Origin: Unio delphinus
Taxonomy: Eukaryota > Mollusca > Bivalvia > Unionida > Unionidae
Assembly: GCA_029339505.1 (NCBI GenBank)
Contig: JAQISU010000132.1
Coordinates: 7,985,001 to 8,049,000, forward strand
Length of the DNA: 64,000 nucleotides
Direction of reading: 5' to 3'
The position numbers and the translations under genes are program-made. Shown here one piece after another: positions 14,917 to 29,060 of the stretch. The stretch's first letter is position 1. Each line of letters begins with the position of its first letter. Below the pieces are notes generated by a model. It saw only the letters and a list, made by a program, of their open reading frames with translations, made no database searches and was not told the origin of the DNA.

Positions 14917-16760
14917 ATACAATGTTCTGGATCAACTCTTGCTTGCATTGAGCTATGCATTGTACTTAAATCACATTTCTCGTTGGTTTTTTTAATTTAT
15001 TAGCTTAATAGCGCAAAGTTGATGCGATTACTGATTTTTAAGTTGTAAGTTGATGCGATTACTGTATTTTTAAGTTGTACAAGTATCTGAATGAGTATTG
15101 TGGTCAAGATTTGTTGTTTGGCATCAATATCAGTCGTGTACGAAATTGTACCTAGAAAGTTATTTTGCTACCTTTTGCAGATAATTTTAAAATGATGCTT
15201 TCATGATTTAGAGATTGTGTAACTGCTATCGTTTTCTTTTCTTTTAAGACATTTTATTCGCAGATATATTGCTCTCGCACGCTGAATCAAATGTGTTGAT
15301 AATAGATCACTGATTAATTTTTTCCTGGCAATGAATGTCTCAAACAAAGGTTCATTGATTGACAACAATAATCTGCCATTACTCTTTCCTAGGTAACTCG
15401 AGTATGGACAAATTATATCTTGTAACACTTATGGTATGTGTGTATCAGACAGAAAACTCTAATACAAAGTTGTTGACTTTATCAAGTCACACCTGGTTTG
15501 TTGACCTAAATATCACATATTGTACTTGATTACTTCTTTATTTAGCAAGAAATGCTTTAGTGAGTTTTATGGTCATGGCTTCGTGTTTCGTTATTTGTTG
15601 TAAATGTGGTAGCAATTCAATTGTGAATGAAAATGTTAGTGTAGTTGGCATACAATATAAGTGCTTTGAAACAAGCTAACTAGATTCTGTATCGTACATA
15701 TAAATGGCAACAATGACAGAAAACATGTTCGGATGTTTCATAAGAGACTTTTCATCATTGGTTGATGCTGATAAAAATTAGATTTATAGACTATTACATC
15801 AATACTGCATTTATAACAATGCTTACAAATTACATTACAAGGTTTATATTTATAAAAATGTTCAGCTTAATTCACCAAGTGGTATATTTAGTACATATTC
15901 GCAATTTTTATGATTGAGCTGGCCATTGCTGAATTTCTTTTTTAGGTGGTATAAACACGTTTCAAATACAAAATTTAAAATCAAATGATGAACGATTCAT
16001 ATTGGGAGATCACAGAGTCACAGAGATCTTTATGTTAAATTTATTGGACTCTCTATCCTCAAGAGGAAATCGAACATCATTTGTAGAAACTCAAATATAT
16101 ATTTGAATCATATTGTGTCGTAAATCATATGATACACCTAATATAGATGTATAGCTTCAAGTTGTGGTAAAACATCATGTCGATATTTATAGCCTTATAT
16201 TGCCAGCCTCAATGACAACACGGTTCAAACACTGTTGAAAAAATGCAACACTGTTGCAAGTGGAGTACCTCAATCGTTCAGTTTCTTAGGAACATTGTTG
16301 CAAGTTGCTAACCTGATTACTAGATACTTTACGTCGATAGGTGAACTGAATTTGACAGAAAAAATGGTTGTATAGTAACGAAAAGATGTTTATAGGGACA
16401 AACAAAGACCCATCATAACATGAGTTGTGTTAACTAACAATATAAGAGCATGTAATAAAATCTCACAAAACAGAACATCTCTTAATCATGAAAGTTACTA
16501 TATAGACAAACGCTAGTTTCTAATAAAAGTCACAACTATTAAAAAGCCTACATCAATACCCAATTATCTATTTATAGTTTCATCTTGTAGTACATTACAT
16601 TTAAAAATCCCACCATCAATGTATAGTCTTATCTTAGAGAAAATTTAATCCGACACATATTGCATCTGTTTATAGTTGCAAATTGTAGAAATTCGTAGAT
16701 ACAAAGCATTGTATATGTATAGCCTAAAAACGCAACTTCTATATATTTATGTATAAGTAA
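14917..16760 (+). repeat. Left arm of a large inverted repeat (fold-back structure)
   Basis: This arm is the diverged reverse complement of about 19,140-21,108. Both outer ends carry ATACAATGTTCTGGATCA, pointing inward. Matching landmarks are 15,600-15,760 with 20,310-20,460 and 16,660-16,700 with 19,195-19,235. The arms share no conserved reading frame. Long inverted arms around unrelated sequence suggest a fold-back-type element or an inverted duplication. Confidence 0.75.
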
Positions 16761-16804
16761 ATAAATAAATAAATAAAAAAATAAAAATTAAATAAATAAT
16801 TAAT

Positions 16805-16809
<5 letters not shown>

Positions 16810-16854
<45 letters not shown>
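16810..16854. repeat. (TA)n microsatellite
   Basis: TA run at the inner end of the left arm, preceded by AAAT repeats. Confidence 0.95.
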
Positions 16855-16859
<5 letters not shown>

Positions 16860-17029
16860 AACATTTTGTGGGTAACCAGTTTTCAATCGAGTAGAAACAA
16901 GCTCATGACTTCACTGAGAAAGAAGATTAAGACATTAAGAGGCAAATTCATTAAATATCACCTAACACACGAGCTGAAGCTTTGACTCGCATACATAGCA
17001 GCGATTTTGATACAGATTGAAGCTAGAAT

Positions 17030-18930
17030 GAATCCTAACTGAAGACTAGTACGAGGGAAATTGTCAACGCTGATTAATGTTAGAACAACAAGGATAAGAG
17101 GTTGTGGGAAGTGGTTAACAAGAGCACAATCACGGTATGAAATAACCCGAGTTTAACTTTATCGTGGAAAGTAACAGCTTTATGGACCCTCCAAACCTTC
17201 GGGACAGTTTTATATGATGGACAAAATCATGCCGCCTGTTTGCTTTACGACGCTGGCGAGACAAAAGGTGATGAAATCAAACACCTAGGCGTGTTCTTGT
17301 TGTATTTCTACGTGTTAAAATCGTTTCACTCTTCTACAGCACACCAACCATTGTTAAGAAACATGTTTGCGTGGACAACATTCGACAAGACGATGGATTG
17401 ATTAAATGTGAATTCCTTTGTATCATCCCGTTTTATCTCACCATTGCCACGGAAAACGGATGTTTCCCTTGTGTCGTACCTGTGCTGAAACATGCAACTA
17501 AAACAAACTATGTCATGACAATCAGGAAGATAAGGCATTAGGACAGGACCATGTGTTAGAGAGTATTGTTTATCTCCCTGGATCTGGGCGTCCAATTGTC
17601 AGAAGCTTTATAAAGCTATCATTTTCCCAAAACAGAAAATAACCACAAGGTTGACGACACAAAAACAGGTCCATTTGAAACTAAACACTCTCCCTAACAC
17701 CATACTAAATTCAAAGAGGAACACTTTAACCAGGATGCATAACGTTAAACCACGAAATCATATGGAAGGCCATCGCTTTCCAAAGCAAATGTTGAAATGT
17801 TTGTGTTGAGAAATTGACAAGTGTGCTACTGGTACTTCGTATAAATACAGAGCTATACATAGCATCGCCATCGTGATTTAGAAGTTTAGCACCGGATCAA
17901 ATTGTAAGATTCTAAGAGTTGACACAATCAGCTAGCACACTACACAGCCTATGACTCTCTTAAGTGAGATACTAGGTCCTTGTAGAACACAAAAGCGATG
18001 ATGGGCATATATACTATTACGTTGGAGAGTTGGACAGGCTTCCTTATAGACAAAACCATCAAAGGATATATGCTTGAATGCCGACTCATATCAATCAGAA
18101 TCATTTCCATTCGACTAAAATCATCTCCTTTTAACATCAAAATTATCCACGTCTATGCTAAAGAAAAAGAATATATGAGTGTTACAACAAACTGCCGTGT
18201 ATTCTAAACATGGTCAGTAAAACGGAAAACCTCATCATCCAAGTAGACTTTAATGCCAAAGTTGGCAAAGATGCACTAAAAGACTGAGTCGTTCATTGTG
18301 GACTTTCTTAAAATGAGTATACTAATGAGTGATATAGAAAGCTGCTCGTTTTCGCAAGCTACAACAACTTGATACTTGCCAACACCCTGAGCCAGCATAT
18401 AGCTTCACAATGCTTGACATGGCACGCGTCAATTTTAACCAATCGTAACCATATTGATTACAGACTGGTTCAAAAGCGTTACCGATCTGGCGTCAATTGA
18501 GCAAAGCATGGTCGTTCCCAGTTGCGGATGTTGTGAGTGACCACGATCGCGCGATTACGATCTTCAGAGTGAGGCTGCACATAATTAACATGCCTAAGAA
18601 CGTCAGGCTCAAATTCAACATTGAGCAACTGAGGGACCCTAACATCTGCAAGTCATTGCAAGCCACTATTAGAGGAATATTTTTAGTACTCCTTGTGACG
18701 GATGCTGATGTTCAAGTATTGACAAACACGTTCAACACAGTCATGACATCAGCTGTCTTGGACATCACTAGCCTCCATAGCCAAAATACAAAACCCTGGG
18801 TTACATAAGATATTCTGAAGCTGCTTGACGCCCGAAGACACCTAAAACAAACACGCGACACACAGGAGAGGCAACGGAGTACAGAAAAATAAACAATATT
18901 ATCAGAAGAAGCTTGATTAAAGTAACACAA
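17030..18930 (+). mobile_element. RTE-like LINE fragment (endonuclease region), broken
   Basis: The 3' part reads as the end of an apurinic-type endonuclease of the LINE group often annotated as craniofacial development protein 2-like. A stretch with SPFNIKIIHVYA lies at about 18,120-18,160, and an S-D-H catalytic motif falls at 18,536-18,544, followed by FRVRL and a linker typical of the family (NTFNTVMTSA, KPWVT). Stops at 18,205 and 18,806 and frame changes break the gene, and no reverse transcriptase domain follows. The upstream part (17,030-17,830) matches 48,450-49,260 and belongs to the same repeat; I do not recognise its protein. The copy ends inside the fold-back structure. Confidence 0.7.
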
Positions 18931-19138
18931 AATATGGTGAATACTTTACGGGTGATACTGGTCGACTTTGACTTGGCGTCGACTCTCTAATTCTGGTCTT
19001 AGTCGTATAAGGTGTGGATTCAGTATAGCTGAAATTGTCTTCAAAGTCGCTTCGATGTATTCGAGTCAAATCTTCAGCTAGTTTGTTAGGTGATATGTTA
19101 TGACTATGCCTCTTACTGTCATAATTTGGTTTTCTCAT
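18917..19138 (-). other. Unrecognised Ser/Thr/Pro-rich open frame
   Basis: A 73-codon minus-strand frame rich in Ser, Thr, Pro, Arg and Lys, with a PVSPVKYSPY segment near its end. It lies exactly between the LINE fragment and the inner edge of the right inverted arm. A GTAAAGT at about 18,945-18,951 on the minus strand could be a splice donor, but the acceptor side has no pyrimidine tract. It could be a captured exon fragment or chance; I found no second copy in the window. Confidence 0.2.
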
Positions 19139-19139
19139 T

Positions 19140-21108
19140 GAAGTTGTGCGTATGTATATACACGATTTGCGTTCTTATATACATACAACGGTTTTTCTAT
19201 ACGAACTGCTAGAAGTTGCAACTATAAATAGATGCAATGTGTGTCCATAACAATTTTCTCTAAGATGAAACTATGAACAGAGGGTGTTTTTTTTTTTAAA
19301 GGAATATACTACAAGATGTAACTATAAATAGATAGAATGGTGTTAGTGTAGGCTTTCTTAAAAGTTGTGACTTTAAAAAGAAACTAGCGCTTGTCCATAT
19401 AATAGTTTTGATGGTGTAAGAGATTGTCTCTTTTGTAAAATTGTATCTCATTCTCTTACTTTCTTTGCTAACACAAGGCGTTTGGATTGGGGAGTCATTG
19501 TTCGTCCCTATAAACTTGCCTTTGTTCCGATAAAACCATTTTTCCTGTCAGATTCATCTCAGTATCTGGTAATCAGGTTAGCCACTTTTAACGCTGTTCA
19601 CAAGAAACCGAACGATTGAGGTCAACACTGTTGCAATAGTTCCATAGTGTTTGGAACCGCGAGGTCATTGAGGCTGGAAATTGTGAGGCTATACATATCG
19701 ACATGTGGGTTTTCCATTGGCTTCACCACAACTTGTAGCTATTAATATATACTAGGCTTATCAAATAATTTACTACCAGTTATGATTGAAATATATATTA
19801 GGGTTTCTCGAAAGGATTTTACCAATATTAGGATAAAAATAGGTCATAGCTTTATATCATTTCTAGTTAGACTAGAAAGATATATACTCTTTGCCCTCTT
19901 TTGTTTGCTTGTTTTTGTCTATTCATGTTTATGTATATGCCAATGTCCTGTTTTGTTTGTCTCTATACAACACTTGAATCTGGGAAGATTCACAATGTTC
20001 CATTTCCCCTTGAGATTAGAGAGTCTCATACATGTAGCATGGATGTCTGTGTAACTATATGATCTCCCGCTATAATTCATAAGTGTGTTAAGTTTCTGGT
20101 TCAAAACTTGTTTATGAAAAGATAAGCAATTCAGCAACGACCAGCGCAATAAAGAAAATTGCGTATATGTACTAAATATGCCACATGATGAATTAAGATG
20201 AACATTGTCATAAATATCAACCTTTTAATATAAGTTGTAAGCATTGTTCTAAATGCAGTATCGGTGAAAGACTTTATAAATCTAAATTGTATCAGCATCA
20301 ACCAATGATGCAAAATCTCTTATGAAACATCAGATCATGTTTTAAGTCATTGTTGCCGTTTATATGTACGATGCATAATCTAATAATCATGTTGCAAAGC
20401 ACTTATATTTTATGCCAACTATACTAACATTTTAATTCACAACAGCATTGCTACCACACTGATCACAAATAACGAAACACGAAGCCGTAACTTTAAAACT
20501 CATTCAATCATATTTTGCTGAATAAAGAAGTAATCGAGTACAATATGTGATATTTAGGTCAACAAATAGGGAATGACTTGAAAAAAGTCGAGGACTTTAT
20601 ATTAGAGTATTCGGTCTGATACACACTACTAGAGGTGTTACTGGATAAAATTTGTCCATATTTAAGTTACCTTGGAAAATGAAAGCAGGCTATAGTTGTC
20701 AATCAATCAACTATTGTGTAGACATATATTGCTAGGAGATAATTAATCAGTGACCTATTATGAACACAGTTGATGCAGCGTGCAAGAGCAATTAAACTAT
20801 CTTATAAGAAAGGAAAATAAAAATAATTACACAATCTCTAAATCATGAAAACATCCTTTTAATACCATCTGCAAACGGTCGCAAAATAACTTTATATGTA
20901 CAATTTTGTACACGACTGATATAGATACCAAATAACAAATGTTGACCCCAGAACTCATTAAGACACTTGCAACTAAACCAAAGGACCAGTAATCGTATCA
21001 ACATTTTGTTATTAAGGTAACAAAGTAAACAAACCAACGTGATTCAAGTACAAGAAGTATTAATAGAGGCTTTTCGATGCAAGCCAAAACTGATCCAGAA
21101 CATTGTAT
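19140..21108 (-). repeat. Right arm of the large inverted repeat
   Basis: Reverse complement of the left arm at 14,917-16,760, ending with TGATCCAGAACATTGTAT at its outer edge (21,091-21,108). Immediately outside is sequence shared with 6,020-6,140 and 28,725-28,860, so the structure abuts other repeats. Confidence 0.75.
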
Positions 21109-21634
21109 GAGCCCAGTGAGATAATCAGCGATTTCCTGTAAAGAATTGCGTTCACGATCCATTTTGAAAAGTTTCGTGACCATCCAATATATATTTATGA
21201 GCTCAATTTCACAGGTAGCGATTTTCTTCTTCTCTCGTACTTATTAATATAAATATAATTTCATATGAAATTTCCTTAATGAACTTATATATTTTAATTT
21301 GCTAAATTTATCCCGCTTGAAACAAATCGTTTTGAATTTATATTTATCATATTATGAGAGTCCCTCAAGAGAAGCTAACACTAATCCATCTTACATGGAA
21401 CTTAAGATCGATGTGTCTAAATAAATTTAAAAATAAAATTTGTTCATTGAATATTAAACTAGTTCAGTTAATACGGTATTTGCGAAATCAGTTACATTTA
21501 ACTACAAAGGTGGAAGGAAACTACTTGTGTTCTTGTACCTAACCAATCAAACAATGATTTTCTTAGAGCTTCGTGTTGTTAAGCATGGTACGCCCGTCAT
21601 GCATAAAACAACTTAGCTTATCATCCAGCGTTAT

Positions 21635-21670
21635 GCTACTATTACTTTTATTACTACTACTACTAATTTA

Positions 21671-21717
<47 letters not shown>

Positions 21718-21780
21718 TAATAATAATAATACCACTACAAATACTAATACTACTACTACGTTTAATAATAATAATAATAA

Positions 21781-21826
<46 letters not shown>

Positions 21827-21966
21827 CATAATAATAGCAGTACTAATTAATAAAGAAATATAAATAAAACTACTATTACTTATGCTACTACTACTACTAC
21901 TACTACTACTAATAATAATAATTTAAATAATAATAATAGTATAATTAATAGTAATACTACTACAAA

Positions 21967-21998
<32 letters not shown>

Positions 21999-22090
21999 AT
22001 AATAATAATAATAGTAATAATGCAAATAATAATAACAGTACTATTTAATAAAGAAATATAGATAATATTATAGATTATAATATTAATATT
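21635..22090. repeat. Complex TAA/TAC trinucleotide region
   Basis: Interleaved AAT, ACT and related triplets. A shorter version at 61,935-62,085 occupies the same place in block C. Confidence 0.94.
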
Positions 22091-22164
22091 ATTTCAAAAA
22101 ATTGAACTCAGATATGTGTGTGTATATATGTGAGTGTGTAGCTTTAACACATTTTCAGTCATAT

Positions 22165-22360
22165 CGTTACGATGTTTGCAGTGGGACAGGATCTACCTCT
22201 GCGGCATCATTCCGCATGCCGCATGCATATAGTTTGATGTCCCACCCAGTCACATTATCCTGACACCAGATCGACCAGTTATAAGACTAACCTCGTAATA
22301 CTGAGAGCCAAACGAGGCAGCTGTTTGTACCGTTTCTGTAAGTGTAATGTAAATTCTACC
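22165..22360 (-). mobile_element. SINE body fragment (block A)
   Basis: Contains a CGGCATCAT..CCGCATG motif, CACATTATCCTGACACCAGA and a GAGCC..CGAGGCAGCTGTTTGTACC block. These blocks recur at 27,570-27,680, 33,030-33,130, 58,490-58,620 and 62,220-62,380. At 27.6 and 58.6 kb the same body continues into a reversed tRNA-like head, so this is read as the body of a minus-strand SINE lacking its head. Confidence 0.6.
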
Positions 22361-22439
22361 TTTCAGTGATATTTCATTAATGTAATAACACCATCGATTT
22401 AAAATAACCTTATACATAATAAGTCACAGTAGACCGCTC

Positions 22440-22875
22440 GTTAAGAAACAGCTGTACTTATATTCAATGTTCTTTGGGGACGTTCAATATTCTCCTCTCT
22501 TTACATATTTGTAAGATCATATAGACTTCGGTTCTCTGATTGTTTTTACGCAAGACTGATCGTTTTGATGAACGTTTTAATCTCAGGTCAAAGGGAGGTA
22601 CTAGACTTTGTCTTTGTACATTGTCAGAATGTGTGATCGATGGTACTTTAAATCCGCACCCATACATTTCTAAAGATACCTTTCTTTCATTTTTAATGGT
22701 TCAATTTTGTTCGTGGGAGGGACAACTATATCCATTGGTTAGCTTTGCTTACCGATTAAAAGAGGTTATGTAGGTCCAGTGTGCAATATTGCTTAAAAGA
22801 CAATTTACAAAATATCAAACTCATTCCTTGACAGAATCTTGAAGCTGCACAAGGTTGTCGCGAACTATTTTCATA
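22440..22875 (+). promoter_or_regulatory. Conserved upstream region and 5' UTR of peptide gene A
   Basis: The stretch before the start codon is shared by all three copies (62,465-62,902 in C, 33,220-33,645 in B). A TTGCTTAAAAGACA element at about 22,788-22,801 is present in all three and could act as a TATA-like box about 80 bp before the ATG; this is inference. The 5' UTR ends GAACTATTTTCATA-ATG in each copy. A frame reading LSECVIDGTLNPHPY at about 22,620-22,670 is also present in all three copies but lies in a different, partly broken context, so it is not called as a gene. Confidence 0.3.
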
Positions 22876-24358
<1,483 letters not shown>

Positions 24359-27060
24359 TAGATATGAACAGCGTCCATGTCATGATGTATTCGATTCTGC
24401 TGGGATTAGTCAACCAGCACGCCCAGAAACAACTACACTGACCATAATATCGTGGATAGACGTTAATAGAACAGTTCTGTAGTTGTCATTTATGTCATAT
24501 ACAATTCTTGTAGTATTTTACTGATGAAATATAAAAATGCGTCAAAGCTGCTGTTATTGTTTTTTTGTAATTAAATTGCTATGTTAGGACTGGAGGGCCT
24601 GGAGTCAGGATAATATGACTAGCAAGTTTAATATTGTAGATGACTGAACAGGTAATATGATCTGTATTTAAAATGTAACTGTTTTGTGAACTAATATTAA
24701 TCTTTTTGAAATTTACCGTGTTTTCTATCTTTGCTTTTGTTGCCTTTTGTTTCTAAGTTTCAGCCAGGTTTACATTAAAAATCGATAAGCTGGGGAATAC
24801 AGACTTGCATATCATATTAGAATGTTTTGATTTTTTAGCAAGTTTTTGTGTTTTGAGCACTCGACCCCCCAAAAAAACGATTTAATAAAACTATTTGACA
24901 TCATTATTTATGATATTGCACGGATATTTAACACGGAATTAAACACTATTTACTGATAATTCTTTGACATGAACAAACAAACAATCAAATACTGTGTGTA
25001 CCCAGAAGACTTTAATTTTATAATGTCACATTTACATTGTCCCATTTCAACAATAAAGTTAAAAAGGTCCTTTCCACTCAGTATTTTATGTTTGTTAAAG
25101 AGGATCTGATTTGCAAATGTTATTAGTCTTGATCTATGGAGATCTACGATTTAATGCTCAATATCTATGGTCCCTGCATAACTAAGTAATTTTTTTAAAA
25201 AAATCGTGTTGCAGCACCATACTAATCAAATTGGTGTTCGGACACAAATCTGTCTGTCTCACGCCTTATCCCTCTCTCTGCCTCTCGCTCTCATCCTCTC
25301 TTTCTTTCTTTATGTCTCTTTGTCGAAATCTCTCTCTATTTCTCTCTCTTTTTCTCTATTTCGCTTTCTTTGAAACTATGTGGCACATTGGTTCAGACCA
25401 TAATGTGCGAACAAAGTTACGTGTTTTCAATTTGCAACATTCGATCAGATGGACCATTTTTCTTGATGTGTCATTGGGAAATGAATATTAAGCGTTTATA
25501 TGTTAATATAGCGCAGTAAAAAAACATTCTGGATTCTGCACCAGTTTGTTTGGAATAATTGCTCATCTAATACATTTCACGGGTACGCGTACATGTCGAG
25601 TCATTTCGACAGAAGAGATTTTCAAACACCAGACATTATAACAAACCTTCTGATTTTAAAACGAAGGAAAATCAGCAGCACGCCGGATATTATGTTTTGA
25701 ACATATGTCATTTTGGAGTCTGATATCAGATGGTCGTGCTGTGGGTAGAGTCAGCTCCATTCTATGTCAGTCATGCACTCGCATGCAAATGTGATGTAAC
25801 GACTTAATCTTGACAGGAGTTAGATTTGTACTCATAAGCTGGTAGTGATTTTATTTGTAGCATTCAAGAAGATAACATCAATTGTTTTATCGTTATGTTT
25901 TCTTTGGCAATCTCTATCTAGCTTATTTGTAGTTTTCTCATTAATTGAATTCCTGTATATGTTCTCAATTTGTCACAGGCCAAATCAACTACCCTCAAAC
26001 GCAACTTTTTATCACAACTGCAAGTATTGATGTTCACGCAAATAAATGACTATCCATCAATTCGTTTACAATTATTGCATGCAGAAAAGCGATTTTTTTA
26101 CAATACCATATACAGTTATCATTTTTAATATAATTTGGCACCACAGTATGCACAAATCGCATGTTTGATCGTGCTAAATTAATCTAACTGAAACGTTTCT
26201 CACAGTCAGATTCACTTTAACCTTTCAAATACAAACTCCATTTAGGTTTTCTTCCTTATCAATTGTGAAAACTCTTTACAGCAGATCATACCATTAGACG
26301 ATAGATTACTCTAGGTAATGCACATTGAATCTGACACAATGAACTTGAACACTTGTATGTTTATGCGAAATCCATTTCTCCGTAGAATGACGCTAGCACC
26401 ACTATTACAATAAACGTCCCAAAACAACCCGTTATATTTTATAGCTCTATGATATGTCTTTATGCGTGATATAGATTGGTAAATTGACTTTCTCAATATT
26501 GTGATACAATGAGAAAGTTTAAAGAGCGACTTAGCATAGTTAATTGATAAAACTGTTGGCTTTATATTAAGGCATTTTGGAAATGTATCTCATTGGAAAA
26601 CGTCAGTACAGAAGTAGCAATGTAAACTAAATTATATTAATATTCTCTTCTAGCAATCTCCTAACATAATGTATCGAAGTTGAGGGATTATTTTCGATTA
26701 TCATAGTGACATATTAATAAGCTGTGTAAATAAATTTAATTTTCTTCATCCACCAATATTCTACGAAAAGAAAATTGCGTCATTTAAATATCAATTTAAA
26801 TTTCATAAACCGTTAAACTATATGTGTAGGATAGAGTCATGTTCTGAAATAGTTATTAATTAATGAACGGGTGCATTTTAAAAAAAAATGCTCTCTCCGT
26901 ACAATGATATCTAGATAACTCAGGAAATTTCCCAATTTGGTTTTCATTCAATGTATTGTATTTATTGGCATTATAATGATATTTATTTCATGTTATAAAT
27001 GGTCTATATTTACCGATATATTTGCCCTTTAATTGAGTCCGTATCAAGTAACTTACACAC
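24359..27060. other. 3' flank of copy A, no further gene recognised
   Basis: The first part is presumably 3' UTR; an ATTAAA at 24,571-24,576 could be a polyadenylation signal. The rest aligns with 35,086-38,530 of block B apart from two B-specific insertions. A CT-rich tract lies at 25,255-25,370. No conserved reading frame was found in the comparison with B. Confidence 0.55.
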
Positions 27061-27068
27061 CAACCTTC

Positions 27069-27076
27069 ACTCTCTC

Positions 27077-27129
<53 letters not shown>

Positions 27130-27153
27130 GACACACAGACACACACACACATA

Positions 27154-27198
<45 letters not shown>
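27069..27198. repeat. (CT)n(CA)n(TA)n compound microsatellite
   Basis: CT, CA and TA runs follow one another; a second CT-rich tract lies at 27,286-27,388. Confidence 0.95.
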
Positions 27199-27201
<3 letters not shown>

Positions 27202-27564
27202 GTGAGTGTCATCTTGGTTATTCTAACAATGATATAAGCTTTTAAGCACATGCCTATGCCCGAGGTGACGCATTTTTGAAACAAATCCTCTCTCTCACTC
27301 TCCGCTCTAAGTCTCTCTTTCTGTGTCTCTCTCTGTCTGTCTGTCTCTGTCTCTGTCTCTGTCTCTCTCTTTCTCTCTCTTTTTCTCTCAGTTATAAATG
27401 TATCCACACATCATATCATTATTATTTCACCTTCTGTACGTAAGTCAACATGTAATAACTATATATGGCGTGTGTGCTTTGTAGTCAGTTAGAGACTTGG
27501 GTGTAATGATGAAATCAATTCAGCCCTATTTACTCACGATCGAATGCATTACTAAAACATGAAC

Positions 27565-27775
27565 ATGTGAGTATCAGGATGTCCGACTGACTCACATCAT
27601 CCTGACACCAGGCCGATCAATCTTGATACTAAGCTTGTAGTACTGAGCGCTGAATGAAGCAGCTGATATTACCATGTTTCATAAGTCTTTGGTATGACTC
27701 AGCCGGGGTTTGAACCCATGACATCCAGCTTCAGAGGCGGGCGCTCTAACCACTAGTCCAAACGGATTGTCGCTT
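27565..27775 (-). mobile_element. tRNA-derived SINE, minus strand
   Basis: On the minus strand a tRNA-like head reads TGGTTAGAGCGCCCGCCTC (A box), then GGGTTCAAACCCCGGC (B box). It is followed by the SINE body found also at 22.2, 33.0, 58.5 and 62.2 kb. It lacks a tRNA fold with a proper acceptor stem and CCA context, so it is not a tRNA gene. Confidence 0.75.
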
Positions 27776-27956
27776 ACTTATGATAATGTTGTTATAAGCG
27801 ATGCAAATGCGATTGTACATAAACAATATGTAATGGGGTGATTTTTATAGTATGACCATAAACAAAACATTAGATTCATGGATATATATAAAAACCTTTT
27901 TCTTTATTAAATACGTGTGCTCGGGTTTGGTTGTTTGTGTACAGCGATACAAGGTT

Positions 27957-28143
27957 TATGTATGTATGTATGTATGTATGTATGTATGTATGTATGTATG
28001 TATGTATGTATGTATGTATGTATGTATGTATGTCTGTCTGTCTGTATGTATGTATGTATGTATGTATGTATGTATGTATGTATGTATGTATGTATGTATG
28101 TATGTATGTATGTATGTATGTATGTATGTATGTATGTTTGTAT
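27957..28143. repeat. (TATG)n array with three TCTG units
   Basis: About 45 TATG units with a short internal TCTG block at 28,032-28,043. All open frames across it are repeat artefacts. Confidence 0.97.
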
Positions 28144-28374
28144 GAAGAAAAACTAATTTGTTGTTAAACCTGTAGTGAGACCATATTGTTCTGGATTTCA
28201 ACATGTATACTGGAGACATACTTCAATAGCCAGTTACCCGCAGGTGTTCGCGCATCTGTCTTATACAACATTTTTTAAAGAGACTATCGCTTACGTAATA
28301 TGAAAATGTTCTTATTTTCTATGATTACACTTATTGACAATTAAAAAGACTGAAAGTAAACATAATTTGATGCA

Positions 28375-28377
<3 letters not shown>

Positions 28378-28442
<65 letters not shown>
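28378..28442. repeat. (GA)n microsatellite
   Basis: Pure GA run of about 32 units followed by a G-rich stretch (GGGGTGGGGGGTGG). Confidence 0.97.
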
Positions 28443-28446
<4 letters not shown>

Positions 28447-29060
28447 TTAAGAGGGGTGGGGGGTGGTAGAGGGAAGTAGGTAATATATTTATGCTCTTGG
28501 GTTGTATCAATAATCAACATGTGTGGCAAAAGATTTTAATCTCCGACATATTTCATATCAAGTAGAACAACATTTGAAATTTTAGAAGCTTTAAAGTTGA
28601 ACATTATTAAATAACTTTTTTTTTGCCTCTGAGCTCAATTTCATATTCAATTTGTTTAATGCGTTTCCTTTGCGGACCATATACCGGTTGAAATATCACA
28701 TAAATACATCCGTCTAATGTATGTTTATGAGCCCAGTGTAATATCCAGCGATATCCTTTGAAGAATTGCGTTCACTAACCATTTTGAAATGTTTTGTGAC
28801 CTTCTAATATATTTGTATTTGCTTAATTTCACAGGTAGCGATTTTCTTCAATGCTTGACGAATAATAATATCATGATTGAAAGAAAATATCTGAGCGAAA
28901 GTAAAGCTACACATTTTCCCTAAACTTCCCCTTGATGGTTTTGTACAACTCCGTGCCAGTATATAATTCTTTTTATATGTTTTTTAAGCTCTCAAAATAT
29001 ATTTATAGTAAAATTTTACTTTTCGTTATTAGCCAATTATAAATCAGCACTACCGCATAT

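Larger units (their letters stand above)
27840..29060 (+). repeat. Third partial copy of the 5-kb-unit sequence
   Basis: From 28,143 the stretch aligns with 5,385-6,370 and 10,170-10,730, including the TATG array and the segment ending near CTCTCAAAATATATTTATAG. The first 110 bp also match 59,035-59,110. It shows that the sequence of the tandem unit is dispersed and is not confined to 3.9-14.8 kb. Confidence 0.7.

Noticed and set aside
22540..22773. 78-codon frame upstream of peptide copy A as a separate gene
   Set aside because: It recurs in copy C but is shortened there and rearranged in B, and it overlaps the likely promoter and 5' UTR; conservation is explained by block duplication.
27565..27775. 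tRNA gene on the minus strand
   Set aside because: A and B boxes are present but the head continues into a repeated body and lacks a paired acceptor stem; it is a SINE.
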